Of a DNA stretch of 64,000 nt, positions 46,370 through 56,758 are shown one piece after another. The DNA is from Phycisphaerales bacterium (GTDB lineage: Bacteria; Planctomycetota; Phycisphaerae; Phycisphaerales; SM1A02): positions 152,874 through 216,873 of the forward strand of contig JAQWNP010000002.1 of assembly GCA_029268515.1 (NCBI GenBank), read 5' to 3'. The notes under the pieces are model-generated. The model was not told the DNA's origin. It worked only from the letters and a program-made list of their open reading frames with translations, and searched no databases. Each line of letters begins with the position of its first letter. Position 1 is the first letter of the stretch. A program made the position numbers and the translations under genes.

Positions 46370-49300
46370 ATGGGATCAATATCAACAGGCGTTGGTTTGA
46401 TTAGCGGTATTGATACTGCATCGTTGATCAATAATTTAATTGCGCTGCAGTCGACAGGTTTGTATCGACTGCAAGAAAGAATGTCAGTCTTACAGGCAGA
46501 GAAGTCAGCGCTGCTTGATGTCAATGCGCGTTTACTAAGTGTGCTCAACAGTGTTTCAACACTCACAAGTGGCAATTTATTTACGTCGGTGTTGGGTGCA
46601 TCATCGAATCCAGAATCTATTTTTGCGAGTGCCTCAAACGGCGCCGTGCCTGGAACGTATTCCTTTATCCCGAAAGGACTTGCAAGCTATAGCCAACGAA
46701 TGAGTAAGGGCTTTGAAGATGCAGAGTCTACCGCTCTTGGTCTTTCGCACTTGAGCTTTGAGTTCGGTCAGGGGCAGTTGGGCCCGGAACGTGAACTCAA
46801 TGAACTCAATGGTGGTCTTGGGGTCCAGCGCGGCAGTATCTTGATCACGGACGCAGCAGGTGGTCAAGCCACCATCGATCTGACTTCAGCGGTGACACTC
46901 GGGGATGTGACGCGAGCGTTTAATGAGTCGCTGGACGTTCAAGTAGTTGCGACGGTCGACGGAGATCACTTGGTATTAACGGATCAGAGTGGCGGTTCGG
47001 GTACGCTGCAAGTGTCAGGCCTGGGCGGATCAGATATCGCTGTAGATCTCGGTCTTGCCGCAGGGACCCTCGATGGTACCTCGCTCATTGGTGATTCGAT
47101 TTACTACCTCGATCAGGGTTCTGCCACACAGACGCTCAATGATGGCCTTGGCGTTCTCATTAAGGATCGTGTCGCAGACATCCAAGTGACGGCTCGGGAT
47201 GGACGTGTCTTTAATATCGATTTGAGTGGTCTGAGCATCGATGCTGCTTCCTCACTCTCACTTTTGAACGATGGAGAAGGTGTACCTGTTGACACGGATC
47301 CACTGACAGCTGATCTACAGATACAGGCCCGCAATGGGACTGTCTTTAACATCGATCTCAGTAATGTGAGTACGGTCGGGGAGCTCCAGGATCATGTCTT
47401 TACTGAGACCGGGGGCACCATTTCCTTATCAATTATCAATGGGGAACGCCTCACCCTCACGGACAACTCCGGTGGGGCCGGTGTTCTGAAGGTGGTGGGC
47501 GCTGGAGAATTCGGAAATGAGACCGCAGAGGCGCTTGGGCTGCTCTCGGTGGATGGTGTCGGAAGCGATTCATTGATGGGTTCCGTTTTGGATTACAACC
47601 CACCAGACTCTGGTGGAAACACCCTCGAATCAATACTTCAGGCAATCAATAATGCAGTTGATTCAAATGGTGTCGCGAATAATGGAGCGATCACAGCCAA
47701 TATCGCATCCGATGGGCTTCGGATGGAATTGATCGATGGGACAGGTGGGGTTGGAAATCTGAAAGTACTGAGCACCGCTAGTAATGCGAATGCGGCGCAG
47801 AGCCTTGGGATTCTCACGGTAGGAGAGGGTGTTGCCGCCTCAAGCATCTCTGGCCAGCGCTTGCTTGGGGATGTCAATGGTGTTCTTCTGCGGAATCTCA
47901 GTGGTGGGGGGTTACTCGATTACACGGGCGACATGACGGTCAAAGATCGAGCCGGTCACTCAACAACGATCTCGGGGCTTGGTGATGTCGAGACCATTAG
48001 CGAGATGGTCAAACGAATCAATCAACAACTATCGGATGCTGGTGTTCAGGCCGAAGTTCAAATTGCAGAGTCTGATAATGGTCTCACTGTGATCGATAAG
48101 ACAGGGACCATGGACCAATCAGCCGTGCTTGAGATTACCGGCTTACTCGCTGTTTCGTTGGGTATTTCCAATTCGGTGGCAAGCGACAAAATTGATGGTG
48201 AAAACCTACAGCTCAAGTACATAGGGGCTGCGACCAAACTAGAGGACTTGAACTACGGTCGAGGTATTGGGTCGGGTACGTTTCGCATTATTGATGGTGT
48301 AGGCGTTAGTGCTGATGTCACCGTGGATAGTTCGCTTAAGACCGTGGATGATCTGGTCCAGCTGATTCGATCAAAGGGGCTCTCCATTAAGGTGGGTGTC
48401 AACGTGAACGGTGATGGGTTGTTTTTGGGCGAACCAGCACAGAACACTGGCTCATTTGTTCCAATCACGGTGGAGTCCGTCACTGGTTCAACGGCTCAAG
48501 ATCTAAACATACAGGGTGCATCGCCGACGATTGAAAATTCATATATCGATGGATCTTATGAGCGTGTGATCGAAGTGAATACAAGTGATACGCTCAATGA
48601 AATCGCTGCCAAAGTCAACGATGCCAACATTCCAGTATCAGCGACTGTTCTGAATGTCGGATCGACTGTATCGCCCTTTAGAATCTCTTTTGCGTCGTCC
48701 ATCAGTGGTAGAGCAGGTAATTTGATTGTTGACACTCAGGGCACGGATCTGAACCTTGGCATGTTGACGCGAGCCCAGGACGCACGTTTGGAGTTTGCGG
48801 CTGCTGAGGGTGAATCTGGTTTTCTTGTGACCAGCTCAACCAATACGTTTGATCAACTTATTGAGGGCTTGACGCTTGATCTTCAAGCAAGTTCCACTGA
48901 TCCCGTGACCATCAGTGTCACACGAGATACCACATCGATTACGGCAGCAGTAGAGGCCTTTGTCACGTCATTCAATGAGGCGATCGCGCGCCTTGAAGAC
49001 TACGAATTCTACGATGTTGAATCGAAACAAAAGGGTATTCTCTTAGGTGATGCAACTGCAGCCAGGGTGCGGGAGTCGCTTAATGCCGTCGTTCGGAGTC
49101 GTGCAGAAGGACTTGATACGCAATTCACTTACCTCCAACAGGTAGGAATTACCTTTGGTTCGGGTGGTCAGCTAGAGTTCGATCAAGAGAAGTTTCTTTC
49201 AGCCTATGAACAAGATCGCATAGCAGTCTCCAATCTATTTGAACTCCTTGAAGATGTTGAGCTTGAGCCTGAGGAAGTGGCGCCGGGTGTGACCGTCGGT

Positions 49301-49594
49301 GGTTCCAATAGCACGATTCTTGCTCGTGGCTTGGGTCCCATCATCGAGGCGATGCTTGAAGGGCTGACTGAAAGCGCTACTGGCACCATTGCCCGTGCGG
49401 CTGATGCTCGTGATAACCAAATTGAATTGACTGAAAGTCGCATCGAGGGTTACGAAGCTCGGCTGGCAGCAAAGCGAGAGCGGTTACAACGAGAGTTTGC
49501 AGCGATGGAATCAATACTCGCATCAATGCAATCGCAGAGCAATTCACTGCTAAGCCTGCAGAATAATATCGGACTTGTCCAAGGCGCAATGTAG
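46370..49594 (+). CDS. fliD: Flagellar filament cap protein FliD, expanded
   Basis: 1074 residues, about twice the usual 450-700. The N-terminal D0 region (GVGLISGIDTASLINNLIAL) and a Gln/Leu-rich helix (to ~60) open the protein. The C-terminus has the matching helices (TIARAADARDNQIELTESRI ... LASMQSQSNSLLSLQNNIG). Between them are at least four to five repeats of the flagellin hook-IN type (SILITDAAGGQATIDLTSAV; VTARDGRVFNIDLSGLS; IQARNGTVFNIDLSNVS; MTVKDRAGHSTTISGLGDVE; FRIIDGVGVSADVTVDSSL). The cap forms at the filament tip and folds flagellin. fliS follows 20 bases later. Confidence 0.9.
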   Translation: MGSISTGVGLISGIDTASLINNLIALQSTGLYRLQERMSVLQAEKSALLDVNARLLSVLNSVSTLTSGNLFTSVLGASSNPESIFASASNGAVPGTYSFIPKGLASYSQRMSKGFEDAESTALGLSHLSFEFGQGQLGPERELNELNGGLGVQRGSILITDAAGGQATIDLTSAVTLGDVTRAFNESLDVQVVATVDGDHLVLTDQSGGSGTLQVSGLGGSDIAVDLGLAAGTLDGTSLIGDSIYYLDQGSATQTLNDGLGVLIKDRVADIQVTARDGRVFNIDLSGLSIDAASSLSLLNDGEGVPVDTDPLTADLQIQARNGTVFNIDLSNVSTVGELQDHVFTETGGTISLSIINGERLTLTDNSGGAGVLKVVGAGEFGNETAEALGLLSVDGVGSDSLMGSVLDYNPPDSGGNTLESILQAINNAVDSNGVANNGAITANIASDGLRMELIDGTGGVGNLKVLSTASNANAAQSLGILTVGEGVAASSISGQRLLGDVNGVLLRNLSGGGLLDYTGDMTVKDRAGHSTTISGLGDVETISEMVKRINQQLSDAGVQAEVQIAESDNGLTVIDKTGTMDQSAVLEITGLLAVSLGISNSVASDKIDGENLQLKYIGAATKLEDLNYGRGIGSGTFRIIDGVGVSADVTVDSSLKTVDDLVQLIRSKGLSIKVGVNVNGDGLFLGEPAQNTGSFVPITVESVTGSTAQDLNIQGASPTIENSYIDGSYERVIEVNTSDTLNEIAAKVNDANIPVSATVLNVGSTVSPFRISFASSISGRAGNLIVDTQGTDLNLGMLTRAQDARLEFAAAEGESGFLVTSSTNTFDQLIEGLTLDLQASSTDPVTISVTRDTTSITAAVEAFVTSFNEAIARLEDYEFYDVESKQKGILLGDATAARVRESLNAVVRSRAEGLDTQFTYLQQVGITFGSGGQLEFDQEKFLSAYEQDRIAVSNLFELLEDVELEPEEVAPGVTVGGSNSTILARGLGPIIEAMLEGLTESATGTIARAADARDNQIELTESRIEGYEARLAAKRERLQREFAAMESILASMQSQSNSLLSLQNNIGLVQGAM

Positions 49595-49614
49595 TTTGTT
49601 GGCCGACCAAGCCG

Positions 49615-50076
49615 ATGGAGCAGGCAGTGAGTACAGAAACCCACAACGCGTATTTGAAGACCAAGGTGTTGACCGCCAATCCAGCGGAGCTGCGGCTGAT
49701 GCTGTTGGAGGGATCTGTGCGTTTTACGGCGCAAGGCCGTGAGGCGATTGTGGCCAAGGACTATGAAGGAATCTATGAGAGTTTCTCGCGAGCGCGTGAC
49801 ATCGTTATGGAATTAGTGTCATCACTAAAGCATGATGAGGCACCCGAGTTGTGTGCCAAGATGAAGTCACTCTATCTCTTCATCTATCAGCGCTTAATTG
49901 AAGCGAGCAGTGGACGTGATGTTGCTATTGCCGATGAGGTCATTGAATTACTTACGTACGAATGTGAGACCTGGAAGCTGGCAATGGCAAAAGGCTCATT
50001 GGCTGAGGCCAACCAAACAATTGTAGAGACACTCGATGGGCAGGCATCACAGTCGCGCGTCAATATCGCTGGTTAA
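49615..50076 (+). CDS. fliS: Flagellin export chaperone FliS
   Basis: 153 residues. The helical bundle is recognised by the Tyr in NAYLKTKVLTANPAELRLML (about residues 11-30, binding flagellin's C-terminal helix) and the four-helix pattern in SFSRARDIVMELVSSL and MKSLYLFIYQRLIEAS. It keeps flagellin unfolded until export. The C-terminal helix extends about 25 residues beyond the usual end. It is cytoplasmic and probably in an operon with fliD. Confidence 0.92.
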   Translation: MEQAVSTETHNAYLKTKVLTANPAELRLMLLEGSVRFTAQGREAIVAKDYEGIYESFSRARDIVMELVSSLKHDEAPELCAKMKSLYLFIYQRLIEASSGRDVAIADEVIELLTYECETWKLAMAKGSLAEANQTIVETLDGQASQSRVNIAG

Positions 50077-50105
50077 TGGACTTGTATCGATCCATTCAAA
50101 AACCA

Positions 50106-51047
50106 CTACGCTTTGGTGAGACGCTTGAGCCCCTCTTCGAGGGAGATTTCGGGATTGAAGTCTAGGAACTTCTGAGCCAATTCAATTGATGCCCAGGAGC
50201 GACGGATATCGCCTTGCCTTGGGCTTTCAAATCGAGGATGAACAGGCATATCAAGAGCGGCAGCCAAGCCAATAAGCACCTCTAGAATCGTATGTTCCTG
50301 TCCACTGCCCACATTGTAAACGGCCGGTGATTTCTGATCGGCCAGAAGTGCAGATGCTGTTGCCCGCACGACGTCTTCAACGTACACAAAGTCACGGGTT
50401 TGTAAGCCATCACCAAAAATAACCGGCTGGTTTCCGTTACGTAGCGCATCAAGAAACTGGGGGATGGCGGCGGCATAGGGGCCGTTGGGATCTTGTCGCG
50501 GTCCGAAGACGTTAAAAAGACGCAGTGAAATGCCTCCATGCTGATCGGCCTTGAACTTTGCCACTAACTCTTCGCCTAACAATTTGCTTTCTGCATACGG
50601 CGAACCTGGGGCTGTCTCACTCGATTCATATAAAGCATGGTCATGCGTCGACCCATACACGGCGCAAGAACTATTGAAAACGACACGTTGGACACCAGCC
50701 TCATCAGCAGCCTCTAAGAGTAACTTGGTGCCATCGACATTGATCTGGCGACAGACTTCTGGGGTTTCATGGCTGGCAGGTACCGACACGAATGCTGCAA
50801 GATGAATGAGGTAGCGGCATTTATGTATGGCAGTCTTGACGAGTTTCTGATCGAGAATCGAGCCATGAATAAATGGCATGCCTTCTGGGACGTTGTCCTT
50901 TGACCCTGTCGATAGGTCGTCAATGACTGTGACATGAGCGCCTATTTGTTGCAGGGCTGATAAGAGATGTGAGCCAATAAATCCCGCACCACCAGTCACG
51001 AGGACATGTTGGTTGAGTAGACGGGTGAAATCTGTGGGATCATTCAT
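50106..51047 (-). CDS. NAD-dependent sugar epimerase/dehydratase
   Basis: 313-residue extended short-chain dehydrogenase. The NAD motif TGGAGFIGSHL, the Asp-rich VIDDLSTGSKDNVP strand end, and the catalytic SPYAESKLLGEELV (Tyr-x3-Lys), with Ser in FNSSCAVYGS, are those of UDP-glucose/UDP-N-acetylglucosamine 4-epimerase or dTDP-glucose-type enzymes. Length and sequence suit a UDP-sugar 4-epimerase, but substrate is not certain. No other sugar-nucleotide gene is adjacent. It converges with fliS and is divergent from cysS. Confidence 0.88.
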   Translation of the reverse strand: MNDPTDFTRLLNQHVLVTGGAGFIGSHLLSALQQIGAHVTVIDDLSTGSKDNVPEGMPFIHGSILDQKLVKTAIHKCRYLIHLAAFVSVPASHETPEVCRQINVDGTKLLLEAADEAGVQRVVFNSSCAVYGSTHDHALYESSETAPGSPYAESKLLGEELVAKFKADQHGGISLRLFNVFGPRQDPNGPYAAAIPQFLDALRNGNQPVIFGDGLQTRDFVYVEDVVRATASALLADQKSPAVYNVGSGQEHTILEVLIGLAAALDMPVHPRFESPRQGDIRRSWASIELAQKFLDFNPEISLEEGLKRLTKA

Positions 51048-51183
51048 AAGAGAGTGGGGATGTTTGCTGATCCTGACTTGGGGGGAAACAACGAGATCTT
51101 GGCTATCGAACGAGCCTCAGCAATGGGCTGATGGAGCGTGGGTATCATACCGGTCCTTGCCGTCTTTGCGGTGGCGGCGTACC

Positions 51184-52755
51184 GTGACGTACGTGACGCT
51201 TCGACTTTATAACACCCTCACTAAGCAACAAGAGCAGTTCCAGCCCTTGGATCAGCTTCATCAGACGGTCACGTTTTACACTTGTGGTCCGACCGTTTAT
51301 GACTACGCCCACATTGGCAACTTTCGAGCATTTCTTAATGCAGATGTCCTTCGCCGTACTCTAGAGTTCATGGGTCACGAGGTTATCCAGGTCATGAATC
51401 TGACTGATGTTGGGCACATGACTGATGATGCAACGGCGGACGGTGGGGGTGAAGACAAGATGCAGGTCGCAGCAAAGCGACTTAAAGAGGCCAAGAAGGA
51501 AGGCAAACTTCCAGATGGAGTGCGTGTTGATCCAGATGACCCATATGCGGTCGCAGAGTTCTATGCACAAACATTCATTGACGATTCTCGACAGCTTGGC
51601 TTAAGAATTGTTGAAGACATCGAGCAGTATCCAGAACGCATGCCCCGGCCGACGCAGTACATAGAGGCGATGGTTCACTTTGTGCAGCGGCTCATCGATG
51701 AAAATTCCGCATACCTTGCAGAAGATGGTGTTGTCTATTTCGATGTCGAGAAGTTTGCAGGCTATGGGCGCCTTTCAGGAAACACGATTGACCAACTTCG
51801 TAGTGGCGAAGGGGGGCGCGTTGATAGTGCCACGCAAAAAATCAAACGTCATCCCGCAGACTTTATGTTGTGGAAGCCTGATGCGAACCATGTGATGAAG
51901 TGGCCCAGCCCGTGGGGTGAAGGTTATCCTGGATGGCACCTTGAGTGCAGTGTGATGGCTCTTGAATTACTCGGTGATCGAGCTTCTGGCGTCATCGATA
52001 TCCATTCGGGTGGTGAAGACAATATATTCCCACACCATGAGTGTGAGATTGCCCAATCATGTGCGCTCTCTGGAAACGAACTATTCGCTCGTTTCTGGTT
52101 TCATACGCGCCATCTCATGACAGAGGGCGCAAAAATGAGTAAGAGTGCGGGCACGTTCTATACACCGCGTGATCTGTATGCACGAGGTGGTACGCCAGCG
52201 GCGCTGCGTTTGGCCATTATTGCAACGCACTACCGCGTGAATGCAAACTTCACCATGCAAACACTTCGTGACGCACAACGGCAAGTAAGTCGCTGGGCGC
52301 GTTTGCACGAGTGGCTTATGAAGTATGCCGATCACCCACGCGCTGTTGAAGTCGGGCCATTCGTGGCCGCATTGCCATCCTTTGCAGCATCGCTGGAATC
52401 AGATCTCAATGTTGCTGGCGCCATTGGCGCACTGAATGAGGCCGTCTCCGTTTATAAAGTGGATGAGCCACCACCACCAACAGATGGTGATGCTCATGGA
52501 ACTTACCTCGAAGAGCTTGAAGCACTTCGACGTATGGATCTTGTTTTAGGCATTCTGGAATTAGAACATGAGCCACAGTCAGATATCGCTGAGCTTGATG
52601 CCACGATGATTGAGCAGAAGATTCTGGATCGCAATCAAGCAAGAGCGAGTAAAGACTGGGCCGCAGCAGATCGAATTCGAGATGAACTCATCGAGCTTGG
52701 CGTGGCTATCCACGACGGTGCTGAAGGAACAACCTGGTCACGGATTATTCAGTAA
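51184..52755 (+). CDS. cysS: Cysteinyl-tRNA synthetase
   Basis: Class I aminoacyl-tRNA synthetase charging tRNA-Cys. It shows the HIGH-type motif in [17 protein letters not shown] (the Cys is a zinc ligand), WHLECS and [11 protein letters not shown] (zinc ligands), and KMSKS in [12 protein letters not shown]. The C-terminus ends in EGTTWSRI. No ATG fits the N-terminus; GTG at 51184 ([11 protein letters not shown]) or GTG at 51193 is the probable start, giving ~523 residues. The frame reaches back to 51013, but that part overlaps the divergent epimerase. The stop overlaps the coaE start by one base (TAATG). Confidence 0.92.
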   Translation: MTYVTLRLYNTLTKQQEQFQPLDQLHQTVTFYTCGPTVYDYAHIGNFRAFLNADVLRRTLEFMGHEVIQVMNLTDVGHMTDDATADGGGEDKMQVAAKRLKEAKKEGKLPDGVRVDPDDPYAVAEFYAQTFIDDSRQLGLRIVEDIEQYPERMPRPTQYIEAMVHFVQRLIDENSAYLAEDGVVYFDVEKFAGYGRLSGNTIDQLRSGEGGRVDSATQKIKRHPADFMLWKPDANHVMKWPSPWGEGYPGWHLECSVMALELLGDRASGVIDIHSGGEDNIFPHHECEIAQSCALSGNELFARFWFHTRHLMTEGAKMSKSAGTFYTPRDLYARGGTPAALRLAIIATHYRVNANFTMQTLRDAQRQVSRWARLHEWLMKYADHPRAVEVGPFVAALPSFAASLESDLNVAGAIGALNEAVSVYKVDEPPPPTDGDAHGTYLEELEALRRMDLVLGILELEHEPQSDIAELDATMIEQKILDRNQARASKDWAAADRIRDELIELGVAIHDGAEGTTWSRIIQ

Positions 52756-53396
52756 TGGCTTTAGATTCAACATTCGCATCGCCACCCGTTATTGGTTTGA
52801 CTGGCTCAATTGGTGCGGGAAAGAGTGTTGTTGCAAGTATGCTGCAGCAAGCAGGATGTGTGGTTGCTGATGCTGATGCCGCGGTTCGTGATTTACTTAA
52901 TCAGCCAGGCATCATTGACACGCTTGTCCGTTGGTGGGGCGGTATTATTCTTGATGAAAATGGCTCGTTGGATCGCTCGGTCGTTGCTCGCATTGTTTTT
53001 GCAGATCCTAAGGAGCGAATCCGACTTGAGCAGCTCTTGCACCCACTCGTGAGTCAGCGCCGAGAGGCCGTGTTTTCGCACGTGCCTCCTGAGACACCGG
53101 CATTGGTGATTGATGCGCCGCTTCTCATGGAAGTTGGGCTTGATGAGGAATGTGATGTCGTTCTTTATGTTGACTCAGCGCCGGCACACTGCCGCCAGCG
53201 CATTGCCGTTACGCGAGGTTGGTCTGAAGAGGAATTTGATAAACGCAGCAAAGCCCAGATTCCAGTGGATCAAAAGCGAGCACGGGCAGATATCGTGATC
53301 TCTAATAACAGTGATCTGGCGGCCCTAGAGGTCGAAATAAAGCGTTTTCTAGAAAAGCTGACCGGCGGTTTTGAGTCGAATGAGGCAAGTCATTAA
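52755..53396 (+). CDS. coaE: Dephospho-CoA kinase
   Basis: 213-residue P-loop kinase for the last step of coenzyme A synthesis, phosphorylating the 3'-hydroxyl of dephospho-CoA. Walker A GSIGAGKS (about residues 17-24), DADAAVRDLL, the HPLVSQRR lid region and the conserved DAPLLMEVGLDEECDVVLYV are present. Its start overlaps the cysS stop (TAATG), so it is translated together with cysS. Downstream is a 400-base gap before rho. Confidence 0.92.
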   Translation: MALDSTFASPPVIGLTGSIGAGKSVVASMLQQAGCVVADADAAVRDLLNQPGIIDTLVRWWGGIILDENGSLDRSVVARIVFADPKERIRLEQLLHPLVSQRREAVFSHVPPETPALVIDAPLLMEVGLDEECDVVLYVDSAPAHCRQRIAVTRGWSEEEFDKRSKAQIPVDQKRARADIVISNNSDLAALEVEIKRFLEKLTGGFESNEASH

Positions 53397-53798
53397 CGTC
53401 AAACAGCGACTGTTTTTATGTCAGTTCACTTTTTTTGATTTGAGATGCTAGGATATGAGCAGCGAGCCAGGCACTGCCAGGCACCGCCTACCCGGATCCA
53501 ACTCTTGACTCCTTTCCCACTTCTTTGTGGGCGTTCTATTCGAAGCCAAGCGTGCAGATCTAATTGTTTTATCAAATGCTGCCAAATACATTTGGTTAAA
53601 GAACTTGGCTGATTTCTTATTCAAACTTCTTTGAAACAAACCAGAGAAGTAAAAAAGTTGCTTTCGCGGGATGCAGCTACTTTTCATCACATGAAACACC
53701 GTCGACGTATATTCGCAATTGTGTGAGGACGTCTTTTAGAAAAACAATTATTATTACCCACTCGGGTGATCCACCTTTCCCCGGACCGGAAAGAACAT
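53397..53798 (+). other. Long leader region upstream of rho
   Basis: 402 bases with no supported gene. Just after coaE are a small hairpin AAACAG-CGA-CTGTTT (53401-53415) and, beyond it, a run of T. A possible promoter has TTCACT (53425-53430) and TAGGAT (53449-53454) with an 18-base spacer, which would leave a rho leader of about 340 bases. A CCCAC/GTGGG hairpin lies at 53516-53531. rho mRNA leaders are known sites of Rho-dependent autoregulation, so such a leader would fit. The stretch 53560-53760 is AT-rich. Confidence 0.35.
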
Positions 53799-55232
53799 AT
53801 GGCAACTAAGAAACCACGTCGTCGTCGCAATAAGAGCTCACATAAATATGTTCCAAGCTTTGGAACAGTCACCCTACAGCCGGGTGATGTTCCGAGTGAT
53901 GAAGCGCTTGAGGCAGAAGCCGCTGCTCTTGATAAAAAGACCAACGGTAAGTACGACACCATCAAAAAAGACGCTCTTGATCTGCCGGCACTTCAGCAGA
54001 TGAACATGAGCGAATTGGCGAAGCAGGCGAAGAAGGCAGGGCTCGATGATGTTGCTACGCTTTCCAAGCAGAAACTTGTGTTCGAGATTCTCAAAGCTCG
54101 CGCCCAAAAACAGGGCTTAATGGTTGGCGAAGGCACGCTTGAGATTATGCCTGATGGGTATGGATTTTTAAGAAGTCCTGAGTACTCGTACATGCCGTCG
54201 CCCGATGATGTGTATGTCAGCCCCTCACAAGTGCGGCGTTTTGGTCTACGCAAGGGTCAGGTCATCAAGGGGCTCATCCGCCCGCCAAAAGAAGCAGAGA
54301 CTTACTTTGCACTACTGCGTCTTGAAACGATTAATGGTCAAGATCCAAAGAAGCTGCATAATCTCGGCGCCTTTGAAAATCTCACGCCGCTTCATCCGAA
54401 TCAGCGAATTCATCTTGAAACAGATACTGAAGAAATTGAAACACGAGTTATTGATCTCGTGACGCCTCTTGGTTTTGGGCAGCGTGCACTCATCGTTGCG
54501 CCGCCACGTACTGGTAAGACAGTTATTCTCCAGCGCATTACCAATGCGATTGCTCGAAATCACTCTGAAGCGAAGGTTATTGTCTTACTTATTGATGAGC
54601 GTCCAGAAGAAGTAACTGACTTTAAACGCAATACGCCTGATTCTGTCGAAGTGGTTGCCTCAACGTTTGATGAAGAAGCCTCACGACATATTCAAGTTGC
54701 CGAGATGGTTTCCGATAAAGCCAGGCGCATTGTTGAGTGCGGTGGTGATGTCATTATCTTGCTCGACTCTATTACCCGACTGGCGCGTGGTTATAACAAC
54801 GCGATGCCGAACACGGGCAAGATTGGTACCGGCGGTGTTGATACACAAGCGCTCATTAAGCCTAAGAAGTTCTTTGGCGCTGCCCGGAACATCGAGAACG
54901 GCGGGTCTTTGACAATTATTGCCACAGCATTGGTTGACACCGGTTCAAAAGCTGACGAAGTCATCTTCGAAGAGTTCAAGGGTACTGGTAACTCCGAATT
55001 GCACTTGACACGAAAACTTGTTGAGAAGCGCATTTGGCCAGCGATCGACATTTCTGCATCAGGCACGCGACGCGAAGAGTTGCTTCTTGATCCCAAGGAG
55101 TTGGACCTTGTTGTCCGATTGCGTAAGGTCGTTTCGGATATGAGTGTGGTCGAGGCCATGGAGTTGTTGAGAACGCGACTGCTTAAGACCAAGAGCAACG
55201 CTGAGTTCTTGATGACGATGAACCTTGCGTAG
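53799..55232 (+). CDS. rho: Transcription termination factor Rho
   Basis: 477 residues. A basic N-terminal extension (MATKKPRRRRNKSS) is followed by an acidic stretch (about 35-45), the Rho N-terminal helical domain (MSELAKQAKKAGLDDVATLS), the RNA-binding cold-shock-like domain (GTLEIMPDGYGFLRSPEYSY, DVYVSPSQVRRFGLRKGQVI), and the ATPase domain. The last includes Walker A APPRTGKTV, LLIDERPEEVTD, IILLDSITRLARGYN, the Q-loop and the R-loop GTGGVDTQALIKPKKFFGAA. The start at 53799 has GGAAAG upstream, and 53766 is the open-frame limit. The gene is monocistronic with a long leader. Confidence 0.96.
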   Translation: MATKKPRRRRNKSSHKYVPSFGTVTLQPGDVPSDEALEAEAAALDKKTNGKYDTIKKDALDLPALQQMNMSELAKQAKKAGLDDVATLSKQKLVFEILKARAQKQGLMVGEGTLEIMPDGYGFLRSPEYSYMPSPDDVYVSPSQVRRFGLRKGQVIKGLIRPPKEAETYFALLRLETINGQDPKKLHNLGAFENLTPLHPNQRIHLETDTEEIETRVIDLVTPLGFGQRALIVAPPRTGKTVILQRITNAIARNHSEAKVIVLLIDERPEEVTDFKRNTPDSVEVVASTFDEEASRHIQVAEMVSDKARRIVECGGDVIILLDSITRLARGYNNAMPNTGKIGTGGVDTQALIKPKKFFGAARNIENGGSLTIIATALVDTGSKADEVIFEEFKGTGNSELHLTRKLVEKRIWPAIDISASGTRREELLLDPKELDLVVRLRKVVSDMSVVEAMELLRTRLLKTKSNAEFLMTMNLA

Positions 55233-55308
55233 GTCGTCAAGACTTCTGTCAGCAATCAGTGGGAGTCGTTTGGCGGTATCTCAGACATCACCAGAGAAGT
55301 GATCGCAG

Positions 55309-56508
55309 ATGGCACTCGCTGATCGAACTTGGTATCGCACCATCGCCTGCATGGCGGTGTTCTTTGCTGCAATCGGCTTGGTTCGTTACGCATACTCCCC
55401 ACTGATCCCATCGATGTTAGAACACGAGTGGATCAGCGCGAGCCAAGCGGGCTATCTCGGCACCATTAATTTTATTGGGAACCTCATCGGCGCCATCTGC
55501 TGCGCCATGTTTGCAAAACGTTTTGGTGCAGGAAATGTATGCCGTATTGCGCTATTGATAGGTTTGGTGAGTGTTCTTTGTGCCGCTTGGAAGCCAGAAT
55601 TTGGAACAGCATGGAATGCAGAATTCTGGTGGCTGGCATTTTGCCGCTTCTTAGCGGGGCTGACAGCAGCGGGTGGGATGATCTTAGCGCCGGTCATTGT
55701 GACCGCAGGAGCATCACCGAAGCTACGAGGCGTTCTTATTGGTTTGATCTTTGCCGGTGGTGGTTTTGGGGTGGTGCTGTTGAGTCTCCTGTTACCACTC
55801 TTTGTCTCAGAGGGCCCATCGGGTGGATGGATGTTTACAGCAGCCCTGGTGGCAGGTTGCATCGTCATTGCGTGGCCGGGTTTGACAAAGCGACAGTTGT
55901 CACCGAGTCATAAGAGTGATGCGGCGGGTCAACATATTTATGGCCTGCGACTCTGGACCCTACTGGTGGCCTACTCCTTGGCTGCCGCCGGATGCGTTCC
56001 GCACTCAATCTACTTATCTGCTTATGTTCATAAAGAGCTGGATCAGCCACTGTCTTTCAGCACCATGGTCTTTGCTGTTTATGGCTTTGGTGTCATGTTT
56101 GGTGGACCAGTATTTGGTGGTATTGGTTCTAAATTATTGGGCCGCTGGTTGTCTGAAATGTTAGCGATCTTGCTCGGTCTGCTCGCTGTGCTCACAGTCG
56201 TGATGACAGATAACGTTTTGTTGGTTGTGATCTCAGGTGGTGTACTTGGGCTTTCACAAATGGGATTAGGTGCCGTCAATTCACATCGCACTTTGCAGCT
56301 TGCGGGCACAAAGGCTCAGGCTTCTTGGTGGGGGCGTATGACAGTTGGATACAACATCGGTCAGGCGGGCGGCGCATTTGCGATGGGTTGGATGATTCAT
56401 ATCAGCCTGGGCTACATTGCTGGATTTTGGATGGGCGTTATTTGTTTTAGTCTGGCACTAATCATTGCAGCCTTGGTGAGAGTTCCAAAGCCACTACAGG
56501 GCACCTAA
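55309..56508 (+). CDS. YbfB/YjiJ-family MFS transporter
   Basis: 399 residues with 12 predicted transmembrane helices of the major facilitator superfamily. FFAAIGLVRYAYSPLIPSML near the N-terminus is the YbfB/YjiJ (MFS_4) signature, and FCRFLAGLTAAGGMILAP lies in helix 4. Substrates of this group are mostly unknown; no enzyme gene sits nearby to suggest one. It is preceded by a weak ribosome binding site (AGAGAAG). Confidence 0.85.
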   Translation: MALADRTWYRTIACMAVFFAAIGLVRYAYSPLIPSMLEHEWISASQAGYLGTINFIGNLIGAICCAMFAKRFGAGNVCRIALLIGLVSVLCAAWKPEFGTAWNAEFWWLAFCRFLAGLTAAGGMILAPVIVTAGASPKLRGVLIGLIFAGGGFGVVLLSLLLPLFVSEGPSGGWMFTAALVAGCIVIAWPGLTKRQLSPSHKSDAAGQHIYGLRLWTLLVAYSLAAAGCVPHSIYLSAYVHKELDQPLSFSTMVFAVYGFGVMFGGPVFGGIGSKLLGRWLSEMLAILLGLLAVLTVVMTDNVLLVVISGGVLGLSQMGLGAVNSHRTLQLAGTKAQASWWGRMTVGYNIGQAGGAFAMGWMIHISLGYIAGFWMGVICFSLALIIAALVRVPKPLQGT

Positions 56509-56758
56509 TTCGAGGGCATTCAATGAAGAAGCCGCCTGTTTTTGCCATAAGTGGGGCTCATGGGCATAGTGGCCACCGAACAAGGCACTTCTGCTGTATC
56601 GGGCTGGATTCTACGGCTAAGAGGGGTATTCTTTTATAGGTTCCAGTGGCGGCGGCCAAAGCCTCCGCTCTCTGGGTAGAAGTGTTTGGGTTGTTTGGAG
56701 CCACCAGCTCCATCTATCGAGCTACTTTTTTCGATTCACTCTTGGGAGTACATTTTTG

